A DNA stretch of 64,000 nucleotides from Segatella copri. GTDB lineage: Bacteria > Bacteroidota > Bacteroidia > Bacteroidales > Bacteroidaceae. The stretch is from positions 1,444,001-1,508,000 of the forward strand of contig NZ_CP156891.1 in NCBI RefSeq assembly GCF_019249795.2, read 5' to 3'. Positions 54,485 to 62,727 of the stretch are shown here, one piece after another (positions within the stretch are counted from its first letter, which is position 1; every line of letters starts with the position of its first letter). The notes under the pieces were generated by a model that made no database searches, was not told the origin of the DNA, and saw nothing but the letters and a program-made list of their open reading frames with translations. A program made the position numbers and the translations under genes.

Positions 54485-55384
54485 ATGAAGAAATTTAGAG
54501 CAGCCGTAGTAGGATACGGCAACATCGGTAAGTTTACTGTTGAGGCACTCGAAGCAGCTCCTGACTTTGAGATTGCAGGTATTGTACGTCGCCAGGGTGC
54601 CAAGGACAAACCAGCTGAGTTGGCAAACTATGAAGTAGTAGATGACATCACCAAGTTGAAGGATGTAGATGTTGCTATCCTCGCAACCCCTACCCGCTCT
54701 TGCCCTGAGTATGCAGAGAAGATCGTTGCCCTCGGTATCAATACCGTAGACAGCTTCGATATCCACACCAGCATCCTCGACTACCGTACCAAGCAGATGG
54801 AAAACTGCAAGAAGGCTGGCAAGGTAAGCGTTATCTCTGCTGGTTGGGACCCAGGTTCTGATTCTATCGTACGTGTTCTGATGGAGAGCCTTGCACCTAA
54901 GGGCTTGACATACACCAACTTCGGTCCTGGTATGAGTATGGGTCACTCAGTTTGTGTTCGTGGCAAGAAGGGCGTAAAGGAAGCGCTCTCTGTAACTATC
55001 CCATTGGGTGAGGGTATCCACCGTCGTATGGTATACGTAGAGTTGGAAGAAGGTGCCAAGCTTGAGGATGTAACAGCCGAAATCAAGGCCGATCCATACT
55101 TCGCTCACGATGAGACCCACGTATTCGCCGTAGCATCTGTAGATGATGTAAAGGATATGGGTCATGGTGTGAACCTCGTTCGCAAGGGTGTATCTGGCAA
55201 GACCCAGAACCAGCGCTTCGAGTTCAACATGAGCATCAACAACCCAGCCCTCACAGCTCAGGTATTGGTTAACGTGGCTCGCGCTTCATTCCGTCTCCAG
55301 CCAGGTTGCTACACCATGCCAGAGATTCCTGTCATCGACATGTTGCCAGGTACCCGTGAGGAAGTCGTTGCAACACTCGTATAA
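54485..55384 (+). CDS. ddh: Meso-diaminopimelate D-dehydrogenase
   Basis: One-step reductive amination of tetrahydrodipicolinate to meso-diaminopimelate, feeding lysine and peptidoglycan synthesis. A 299-residue protein with an NADP-binding start RAAVVGYGNIGKFTVEAL, then SFDIHTSILDYR near 98 and SAGWDPGSDSIVRVLMESL near 118, and a GMSMGHSV substrate-site motif near 148. Monocistronic, with a long AT-rich leader. Confidence 0.96.
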   Translation: MKKFRAAVVGYGNIGKFTVEALEAAPDFEIAGIVRRQGAKDKPAELANYEVVDDITKLKDVDVAILATPTRSCPEYAEKIVALGINTVDSFDIHTSILDYRTKQMENCKKAGKVSVISAGWDPGSDSIVRVLMESLAPKGLTYTNFGPGMSMGHSVCVRGKKGVKEALSVTIPLGEGIHRRMVYVELEEGAKLEDVTAEIKADPYFAHDETHVFAVASVDDVKDMGHGVNLVRKGVSGKTQNQRFEFNMSINNPALTAQVLVNVARASFRLQPGCYTMPEIPVIDMLPGTREEVVATLV

Positions 55385-55461
55385 GACTTTGAACTTTGAG
55401 GTTTGAACATTGAACTTTATGATTAGTTTAACTGGTTCAGATTCAAAGTTTAGCAAATAAT

Positions 55462-55500
55462 AAAGGCTCGCAAGAAATTTCGATTTCCTGCGAGCCTTTT
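55462..55500. terminator. Terminator, ddh / AAA_14 gene (GGCTCGCA family copy 1)
   Basis: AAAGGCTCGCAAGAAAT (55462-55478) pairs with ATTTCCTGCGAGCCTTT (55483-55499) with one mismatch and ends in T's. It serves two convergent genes. Same stem sequence as 57102-57142 and 62626-62664. Confidence 0.82.
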
Positions 55501-55518
55501 CCATTCAACTAAAACCAC

Positions 55519-56871
55519 TTATAATAACCCTGTCATATACAATGGCAAATAAGTAATCCCCTCCTCTACTTTCAAATCAGCCGTATGCAAAACATACGGA
55601 GTGGCCAGATAACTATCATATTTAGCGATGCACTTTTTGAGAGAAGTGAGCGTGTATCTATTAGTTGACTTCACTTCTATCGGTGAAATATTATGCTTTG
55701 ACGTTATTGTATCTTTGGCTATCAGGAAATCCAGTTCCATCCTTTCTTTGGCATCATCCTTACTATATTTGGAAAAGAAATACAGCTTATGCCCTGCCGA
55801 ACGTAACATCTGAGCCACAATATTCTCAACTATCATTCCGCCATTGAACTCCAGTTTATCTACCAGAAGCTTGTTATATAAGTTTTCAGATACTATCGTA
55901 TTTTCATTGAAAGCATGACTGATGAGCAAACCCGTATCAGCCATATAGCATTTCAATGTCGTATCATCGGTATTCATTCCAAGACCGATGCTTGGCTCTG
56001 TCGTATTATAGGCCATATTGACTATCATGGCATCTGCCAGCCAAAAGAAAGCCGTTTCATAATCCCGCATTCTCGCCCCTTCTGTAAGTGCTTTCAACAT
56101 AAATTTCTTCTCATGTTTTTGAAGTTGAGAAGGAATTGTATCAAAAATCTGGGTAACTTTAAATACATAAGTTGAAGCATACTTTTGAATATCATTACGA
56201 TATAAGGTAAGAATTTGTCGCTTCACACGATCCACCTTATTGAAATCTCGAGTTTCTACAAATTTAGCTACAGCCTGTGGCATTCCTCCAACAATAAGAT
56301 ACTGTCTGAAATAGTCCATTGCCATGCGATGCATCATCTGTCCCATCTCATGCTTTTTCTGAAAGTTCATTCGTATAAGAGGCATCAAGGTTTCATTGTT
56401 CAATGCCCACAAGAACTCCTCGAAATCCATAGGATACATCAATATTTCTTCCTCCTCAGAAGGAATCATGATATCCTCAACGTTCTTTTTGATAGAAACA
56501 AGCGAACCAGTCTCGATATAATCGTAGCGTCCATCTTCAACCAGATACTTGATAGCAGTACGAGCCCGAGGATACAATTGCACTTCATCAAAGATAATAA
56601 CCGATTCTCTTGGATATAGAGGTGTATTGGTGAAACTGCTCAAATACATAAAGAATGTATCCAAGTCATCCAGGTAGGTTTCGAACAAGGATTTTATGTT
56701 CTTTCCTATCTTATTGAAGTCAAGCAAAATATAACTCTTGTATTCTTCTTGAGCGAATTCCTTTACGATATAGCTCTTTCCTACTCGGCGGGCACCATTG
56801 ATGAGAACAGCACTTTCTCCGTTCTGTTCTTCCTTCCATTTCTTGAGTTGATCATATACTTTTCTTCTCAT
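55519..56871 (-). CDS. AAA_14/DUF4143 ATPase
   Basis: A 450-residue STAND-like ATPase. Walker A INGARRVGKSYIVKEF is near residue 24, Walker B VIIFDEVQLYPRARTAIKYL near 92, and the YIETGSLVSIKKNVEDIMIP motif near 117 is typical of AAA_14. The DUF4143 region follows from about 200, ending ELDFLIAKD ... ISPIEVKSTNRYT near 378-408, a PD-(D/E)xK-like nuclease pattern. These genes are very common, variable and often horizontally moved in Bacteroidota. Role unknown. Its 5' region is a 34-nt tandem repeat. Confidence 0.88.
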   Translation of the reverse strand: MRRKVYDQLKKWKEEQNGESAVLINGARRVGKSYIVKEFAQEEYKSYILLDFNKIGKNIKSLFETYLDDLDTFFMYLSSFTNTPLYPRESVIIFDEVQLYPRARTAIKYLVEDGRYDYIETGSLVSIKKNVEDIMIPSEEEEILMYPMDFEEFLWALNNETLMPLIRMNFQKKHEMGQMMHRMAMDYFRQYLIVGGMPQAVAKFVETRDFNKVDRVKRQILTLYRNDIQKYASTYVFKVTQIFDTIPSQLQKHEKKFMLKALTEGARMRDYETAFFWLADAMIVNMAYNTTEPSIGLGMNTDDTTLKCYMADTGLLISHAFNENTIVSENLYNKLLVDKLEFNGGMIVENIVAQMLRSAGHKLYFFSKYSKDDAKERMELDFLIAKDTITSKHNISPIEVKSTNRYTLTSLKKCIAKYDSYLATPYVLHTADLKVEEGITYLPLYMTGLL

Positions 56872-56881
56872 AATTTACACC

Positions 56882-57061
56882 TATCCTAGATTAATTATAT
56901 CGGATAAATACACCTATCCGCGATTAATATTTTCCGTTTCTTACACCTATCCGCGATTATCGGATAGCACAAATACACACATATCCGCGATTATCGGATA
57001 GCACAAATACACACATATCCGCGATTATCGGATGGTGCAAATATACACATATCCGCGATTA
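56882..57061 (-). repeat. 34-nt tandem array in the promoter/leader of the AAA_14 gene
   Basis: The element TATCCGCGATTA (first copy TATCCTAGATTA) recurs at 56882, 56915, 56948, 56982, 57016 and 57050. Steps are 33, 33, 34, 34 and 34 nt. Each full unit includes ATCCG...CGGAT arms that can form a small hairpin, then CACAAATACACAC. The array begins 11 bp before the start codon and ends at the promoter's -33 side, so most of it would be transcribed as leader. The gap 57070-57101 is featureless. Confidence 0.85.
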
Positions 57062-57068
57062 TCTCCAA
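57038..57068 (-). promoter_or_regulatory. Promoter of the AAA_14 gene, partly inside the array
   Basis: Minus strand TATATTTG at 57038-57045 and TTG at 57066-57068, 20 nt apart. The other repeat units carry the near-match TGTATTTG at the same place. The start site is ~57031, giving a ~160-nt leader of repeated hairpins. Confidence 0.55.
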
Positions 57069-57101
57069 GGAAAAGCCAGTTTTTTAATATTTCTTAATCT
57101 T

Positions 57102-57142
57102 AAAAGGCTCGCAAGAAATCGAAACTTCTTGCGAGCCTTTTT
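57102..57142. terminator. Terminator after susD (GGCTCGCA family copy 2)
   Basis: AAAAGGCTCGCAAGAA (57102-57117) pairs perfectly with 57126-57141 over an 8-nt loop, with T's on both strands. Confidence 0.85.
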
Positions 57143-57204
57143 AGTATCTTATGCCTTGAGCTTTTTATTTCAAGACATAAGCCGAATGAATATGTGCACA
57201 CGCT

Positions 57205-59214
57205 TTACTCTACTGCAGTTGCACCCTGTCCGGCAACCAATGGCCAACCTGGGTTCTGGTAAACTACAGATGTGGTAAGATCGGTCTGGTCACCCGCTGC
57301 TGTCTGACGGAATACGCTCTGTGCGATAGGAGACAGATAGTGAGCAGGAGTAAAGTGATAACCATCAAATACCTGGTTGTTAATCTTGGAAATCTGGTAT
57401 GGACGGATATAGTCGCCACTAATGGTCTTATCACTCATATTACCCTTACCTCCTTCAACATCTACGATAGCGAGGTTGGTTTCACCATCGAGCCATGTGC
57501 CCTCGTAAACAGTACCCCAGTACTTCATACCTTCAATCTGGTAACCGTTTACCTGGTCGCAAGCACGCCAGCGGATCAAGTCCTCCCAGCGGGAAGCCTC
57601 ACCGATGAACTCGTCACGACGCTCACGACGGATGTTGTAAGTAGTAGCATCAACCAACTGACCATGAGAGTAAGCACCGAAGTCCCACTTAGCCTCCTCC
57701 TGCATGTTGGTAGCTGCGATGGTCTTGTTGTAATCAGGATCTACCTTGGCACGGGTGCGGAGAGCACGCCAGTACTTATCAGCTGTGGCGTCGATAGTAT
57801 TGTTCTTCAACCAGGAAGCCTCCATGTAGTTGAGGAGAGCCTCTGTGCCACGGAATACAATGCTACCACTCTGACCATAGTCGTGGTTGAGCTGCTGCAG
57901 AACATCATAGTTCTTACCCTTCTTCACAGCATAACCGGTAACGATACGAGTCTCATTGTTACCCTTTACTGTCCAAGAGAGATCAACGGTATTAGCACCA
58001 TCACTTGTATAGTTCTCTACAGAACCATCCATCTTGGTGAATATCTGGATACGAGAGTCACGATCCTGGAGAGTAGCCTTGATGCCCTGGTTCTCCCACT
58101 CAGGGTTGTAACCTGAACCTGCTGCATAGATAGGAAGACCGTTGCGCATGAGGAATGAGTTAACCAATCCACGTGTCCAACCAGTACCACCACCATTACG
58201 CTGGAGCTGCATCTGGATGTTGTGAGTTACGTTAGCCTTGTCCTTATCGAAAGCACGGTACATCAAAACCTCGCTATAGCCACTCATATCCTTGTCACAG
58301 AACATGGTGTAGTAAGGATTGATACTTGCCAAACTAGCATTCTGTCCCTCTGGAGTATCCGTATTCTCTACAAGGTTATCAACGAGCTTATCACCCAATT
58401 CCTTAGAAGACTTCATAGCCTCATCGAGGAAGTGATTGATGGAAGAATCGATGTCAAATCCCTGGATATCCTCAGCCTTGCCTGGCCATCCTGGACCACC
58501 TGGCACAAACGCAGTACCCTTGTGATACTTCTCCCATGTAGCCTCAAAGAGAGCTGCACGAGAACGGAGCAGGAGGGCAGCATCGCGAGAGATGCGGTTC
58601 TTGCCACCAGGGGCAGACTCCATCAACAGACCGAGTGCCTTATCAAGGTCGTCGAGAATCTGCTGAGCTACCTTATAACGTGGCTGGCGCTTTGAAGCCT
58701 CAACAAGAGTCTCCTTGTCATCAGGAAGCGCTGTGAGCACGATAGGGAAATCGCCAAGAGACTGCAACTTGTCCAAATAAAGGTAAGCACGGAGGAAGTA
58801 TGCCTCACCAATGTAGTGGCGTACATGAGCCTCAGCACCACTAATCTGCTTAGCCTCGAACTTTGGCAGTACCTGATCCAGGAAATAGTTCACCGAACGG
58901 ATGTTGCCGAAATCCCAGGCACCGCCACTCTGACCTACTTTCCAGTTTCCAGGAACCCAACGGCTAGAATAACCGGTTCCCGCCTGGTTATCAGTATCAT
59001 TATCGTAAGCAAAGGTACTCATACCATAGCTACCAGGAGCAATACTTGTCAATACACCATAGAGATTCACGGTGTAGGCTGCCAGGTCGTCTGCGCTAGT
59101 AAAGAAAGACGCAGGTGTCACGTTGCTTTCAGGCTCCTTGTCAAGATAGTCATCGCAACTTGTCAGACCGAGCGTCACGCCCAATAAGAGCATTGAAATA
59201 TATTTAATTTTCAT
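57205..59214 (-). CDS. SusD/RagB-family outer-membrane lipoprotein
   Basis: A 669-residue surface lipoprotein that captures glycans and lids the TonB-dependent transporter. Lipoprotein signal MKIKYISMLLLGVTLGLTSC (lipid Cys20), then DDYLDKEPESNVTP. TPR-like helices include HVRHYIGEAYFLRAYLYLDKLQSLGDFPIV near 138, and the C-terminal WEDLIRWRACDQ near 565 is typical. Longer than the ~550-residue average. Follows the SusC gene by 33 bp. No glycoside hydrolase or regulator is adjacent, so the substrate is unknown. Confidence 0.94.
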   Translation of the reverse strand: MKIKYISMLLLGVTLGLTSCDDYLDKEPESNVTPASFFTSADDLAAYTVNLYGVLTSIAPGSYGMSTFAYDNDTDNQAGTGYSSRWVPGNWKVGQSGGAWDFGNIRSVNYFLDQVLPKFEAKQISGAEAHVRHYIGEAYFLRAYLYLDKLQSLGDFPIVLTALPDDKETLVEASKRQPRYKVAQQILDDLDKALGLLMESAPGGKNRISRDAALLLRSRAALFEATWEKYHKGTAFVPGGPGWPGKAEDIQGFDIDSSINHFLDEAMKSSKELGDKLVDNLVENTDTPEGQNASLASINPYYTMFCDKDMSGYSEVLMYRAFDKDKANVTHNIQMQLQRNGGGTGWTRGLVNSFLMRNGLPIYAAGSGYNPEWENQGIKATLQDRDSRIQIFTKMDGSVENYTSDGANTVDLSWTVKGNNETRIVTGYAVKKGKNYDVLQQLNHDYGQSGSIVFRGTEALLNYMEASWLKNNTIDATADKYWRALRTRAKVDPDYNKTIAATNMQEEAKWDFGAYSHGQLVDATTYNIRRERRDEFIGEASRWEDLIRWRACDQVNGYQIEGMKYWGTVYEGTWLDGETNLAIVDVEGGKGNMSDKTISGDYIRPYQISKINNQVFDGYHFTPAHYLSPIAQSVFRQTAAGDQTDLTTSVVYQNPGWPLVAGQGATAVE

Positions 59215-59247
59215 AAATTGTTTCCTTTCTATAATCTAAATGATAAG

Positions 59248-62200
59248 TTAGAATGTTACACTAAGACCGAATGAGAATGTCTTTGACAATGGATAGGTCT
59301 GACCAATCTTACCGCCATCATAACCTGCTCCAATCAGCTCTGGATCACCAGCCTCTGTGAAGTTAGTGATGGTGAAGAGGTTCTCTCCAGATACGAAGAA
59401 GCGAAGATTCTCAATATAAGCCTTGCTTGTGATTGACTTTGGCAAGGTATAACCGATGGTGAGGTTCTTCAAACGACCATAAGCTGCATTCTGCAGATAA
59501 CGGGTCTGAGTCTGGATGTTGCGGTCACCACCCCAGTCAGCACGTGGGTAGTATGCACCCTTGTTATCCTCACGCCAGTAATCCTCGTGGAACTTGAAGC
59601 CGGTAGCCTGCCACTTACCCTGACCGATAGCACCCCAGAATACAGCACCACCTGCAGCGTAGTCACGCTTGAGGGTTCCCTGGAAGAACACCTTGATATC
59701 AAAGCCCTTCCAAGCTGCATCGAGGTTCAAACCAAAGTTATAGCGAGGAGTAGAGTTACCGATAATTCTTCTATCACCAGGCTTGCCGGCTGTATTCTCG
59801 CCTGTATTTACCTTACCATCACCGTCAAGGTCGGCATACATGATATCACCTGCTGTCCAGCCGCTTCCGAGTGCGCTCTGGTCAACCTTTGCGAGGTGTG
59901 CATCCATTTCTTCCTGGCTCTGTGCAATACCGATTGTGGTAAAGCCCCAGATGTCTCCGAGCTTAGCACCTTCGTAATATGAACCGAGGTTCTTAGATGG
60001 GTTAGGATACTTATCGATGACCACCTGGTTATCACTCAATACGAGAGATGCACCATAGCTTACCTCACCGATTACGTCACGCCAGCCAATCTGGAGATCC
60101 CAACCCTTAGATGTCATATCAAGGTTGTTCACCTTTGGAGGATTGGCACCGAGGATAACAGGCAACTCAGGAGCAGGACCTACCATGTCGAATGTCTTGC
60201 GCTGATAGTAGCCGAACGATCCGGTGAGGCGGTTATTGAAAGCACCCCAGTCGAGACCGATTTCCCATGTACGGCTCTTCTCCCATGTAAGAGTAGAAGA
60301 TACGAGACCTGGCTGTGAAGCGGTATTTGGCTTAGCGCCATTGATCAACCAGTTGCCACCCTGAGAAGAGAAGCCGATGGTTGGATAGAAAGGATACCAG
60401 TTATCAGTATTCTGGTTACCCAACTGACCCCAAGAAGCTCGGAGCTTCAATGTGTTTACGTAATCAGTCAATGGCTCCCAGAACTTCTCACGGGCAATGT
60501 TCCAACCTGCAGAGAATGATGGGAAGAAGTTCCAGCGGTTCTCGCGGAGGAAACGTGAAGATCCATCATAACGGAGGTTAGCCTCGAAGAGGTAACGGCC
60601 TGCATAATCGTAGTTGATACGACCGAAGAAACCGGCTGTAGTCCATGAGTTATATGCACCACCTACACTTGGCTTGGTGGTTGTTGTATCGAGAGTAGGA
60701 AGACCAGACATGATACCGTTCTGACGCGCTGTGATATTGCGCTGACGGAACCACTCACTCTGGAAACCACCCATTACCTTCATATTGTGATCGCCAAACG
60801 AATGGCTGTACTCTGCAAAGAGGTTAGGGTTGAAATAGTTCGACTTGAATGAATACTCATACACGCTTGATGTGGCGTTGCTATCTACGTATGGATTGTT
60901 GTCGCAGTCGTAGCCGTATGTGGTCTGCCAGTCTCGGTGATTGAACTGTGTAACAATACGATAGTTCAACTCAGCATTGAGAGTCAGGCCCTTTACAGGT
61001 GTTGCAACAAAAGAAAGCTGCTGTGCGAGACGGTCTGCCTGGTTCTTGGCACGGCCACCATCCTGAAGACGTCCGATATAAGACTCTGGCAACCAGTTAC
61101 CATTAGGATCGGTAGTTGGCAAAATAGGCCAATAACGGCACATATCGTGGAAGAACACATCTGTACCATTGATCAAATCACCAGGAGAATCGAAGTCCTG
61201 ACGTGAGAAACGGGTATTGTAGGTCATGCGCAACCATTTGGTTATCTGTGCATTGATCTTACCTGTCATAGTATAGCGCTGCATGCTATCATCACCATGA
61301 CGGAGAAGACCACCACGGTTGAGATAGTTACCAGACACATAGTACTGCAAACGATCATCACCACCATTGATACTCAAGGTATGCTCCTGAGAGAAGCTGG
61401 TACCAAACTGCTCCTTGAGCCAGTCGGTATTACCAAGAGGCAAGAGTGGCGTATTGTCCCAAACCTCCCAACGGTTGTTGCTGTTCTTGAACATCTTCTG
61501 CATGGTTGGATCACTCTGAGCCTTCTTGATCTGCTCGAGTTTTTCATCTGTAAACCAGATACCTGCACCACTAGCAACAGAAGCATCATTCATGTACTTA
61601 GCCCATGTGTAAGAGTCCATCATCTCCGGCATGTTGAGTGGAGAATCAAAACGGAATGAGTTGTTGTAGTTAATGGAAGCCTTACCCTTCTTACCACTCT
61701 TGGTAGTAATAAGGATTACACCACCGGCAGCACGCGAACCGTAGATTGAAGAAGCAGATGCATCCTTCAATACAGAAATGTTCTCGATGTCCTGTGGGTT
61801 GAGTGCGTTCATATCGCCCTCCATGCCGTCGATGAGCACGAGTGGAGATACAGAAGAACCGGCACCGATAGTACCTGTACCACGGATATTAAAAGACTTG
61901 GTTGAATTAAGAGTACCACCACTGCTTGGTGTAGAGAAGTTCATACCGGCTACTGCACCCTGAAGAGCGTCAACTACAGAGTTGACTGGGCGAGCACCGA
62001 GGGTCTTGGAATCAACGGTAGAAACGGCACCAGTGAGGTTTACCTTCTTCTGAGTACCGAAACCGACAACAACGACCTCATTCAGAGTCTTGTTGTCTTC
62101 CTGCATGGTTACATTGATGTCACCACCCTTCCATACCATCTCCACCGGCTCGAAACCAATGTAGCTGATACAAACGGTTGCACCATGCTGAACATCAGAA

Positions 62201-62424
62201 AGCACGAACTTACCATCCAAATCGGTGATGGTTCCACCCTGCTTTCCCTTAACTGTAACAGTAGCACCAATTACTGGCTCACCTGTAGGGTCAATAATGG
62301 TACCAGTGCATTGTCCGTTCTTGGACTGATTAGTTTCCTGGATACGAGTTCCCCCATACGCTTGGGTAGGAGTCATACCAAGAGCCATAATCATAGTACT
62401 TACTGTGAATAATTGTCTAATCAT
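59248..62424 (-). CDS. SusC/RagA-family TonB-dependent outer-membrane transporter
   Basis: About 1058 residues from the ATG at 62424 (MIRQLFTVSTMIMALGMTP is a proper signal peptide). An ATG at 62457 would add 11 residues. A carboxypeptidase-like domain (GTIIDPTGEPVIGATVTVKG) is followed by NEVVVVGFGTQKKVNLTGAV (TonB box and plug start), DVSK-type LKDASASSIYGSRAAGGVILI, and a beta-barrel ending FSFGLSVTF. It imports oligosaccharides captured by SusD. Upstream gene of the pair, with a TATCTTTG box at 62533. Confidence 0.95.
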   Translation of the reverse strand: MIRQLFTVSTMIMALGMTPTQAYGGTRIQETNQSKNGQCTGTIIDPTGEPVIGATVTVKGKQGGTITDLDGKFVLSDVQHGATVCISYIGFEPVEMVWKGGDINVTMQEDNKTLNEVVVVGFGTQKKVNLTGAVSTVDSKTLGARPVNSVVDALQGAVAGMNFSTPSSGGTLNSTKSFNIRGTGTIGAGSSVSPLVLIDGMEGDMNALNPQDIENISVLKDASASSIYGSRAAGGVILITTKSGKKGKASINYNNSFRFDSPLNMPEMMDSYTWAKYMNDASVASGAGIWFTDEKLEQIKKAQSDPTMQKMFKNSNNRWEVWDNTPLLPLGNTDWLKEQFGTSFSQEHTLSINGGDDRLQYYVSGNYLNRGGLLRHGDDSMQRYTMTGKINAQITKWLRMTYNTRFSRQDFDSPGDLINGTDVFFHDMCRYWPILPTTDPNGNWLPESYIGRLQDGGRAKNQADRLAQQLSFVATPVKGLTLNAELNYRIVTQFNHRDWQTTYGYDCDNNPYVDSNATSSVYEYSFKSNYFNPNLFAEYSHSFGDHNMKVMGGFQSEWFRQRNITARQNGIMSGLPTLDTTTTKPSVGGAYNSWTTAGFFGRINYDYAGRYLFEANLRYDGSSRFLRENRWNFFPSFSAGWNIAREKFWEPLTDYVNTLKLRASWGQLGNQNTDNWYPFYPTIGFSSQGGNWLINGAKPNTASQPGLVSSTLTWEKSRTWEIGLDWGAFNNRLTGSFGYYQRKTFDMVGPAPELPVILGANPPKVNNLDMTSKGWDLQIGWRDVIGEVSYGASLVLSDNQVVIDKYPNPSKNLGSYYEGAKLGDIWGFTTIGIAQSQEEMDAHLAKVDQSALGSGWTAGDIMYADLDGDGKVNTGENTAGKPGDRRIIGNSTPRYNFGLNLDAAWKGFDIKVFFQGTLKRDYAAGGAVFWGAIGQGKWQATGFKFHEDYWREDNKGAYYPRADWGGDRNIQTQTRYLQNAAYGRLKNLTIGYTLPKSITSKAYIENLRFFVSGENLFTITNFTEAGDPELIGAGYDGGKIGQTYPLSKTFSFGLSVTF

Positions 62425-62532
62425 AAGATATAGTTTAAAAAATGTTATTTGGTCCAATAATTTAATTCAGCCGATGTTATTCGGCTTACTTGTTTAAGTT
62501 AGCCAATGTTCAATTATTTAAGTTTGACGCTG

Positions 62533-62540
62533 CAAAGATA
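62533..62540 (-). promoter_or_regulatory. -7 box of the susC/susD pair
   Basis: Minus strand TATCTTTG, exact TAnnTTTG, about 110 bp before the chosen SusC start. No clear -33 element, which could mean activator dependence. Confidence 0.5.
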
Positions 62541-62625
62541 TACTATTTTTTAATACGAACCGGTTTTTAATGAAAAAAAATCGTTATTTTAATACTTTTT
62601 AAGTAAAAAGTAAGAAAACATTCTA

Positions 62626-62664
62626 AAAAAAGGCTCACAAGAGTAATTCTTGCGAGCCTTTTTT
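62626..62664. terminator. Terminator after the desulfidase-family gene (GGCTCGCA family copy 3)
   Basis: 62626-62642 (A-run, GGCTCACAAGA) pairs with TCTTGCGAGCC and T-run (62648-62664), one mismatch. Same stem as 55462 and 57102. Confidence 0.82.
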
Positions 62665-62727
62665 ATCTTCTAGTTATAAATAATGTAAAATCTACACTTC
62701 TATTTATTTATGCGTCATGATACCTAA

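Noticed and set aside
56882..57061. Possible CRISPR array
   Set aside because: The 34-nt units follow one another without unique spacers, and no cas genes are nearby. It is a tandem repeat.
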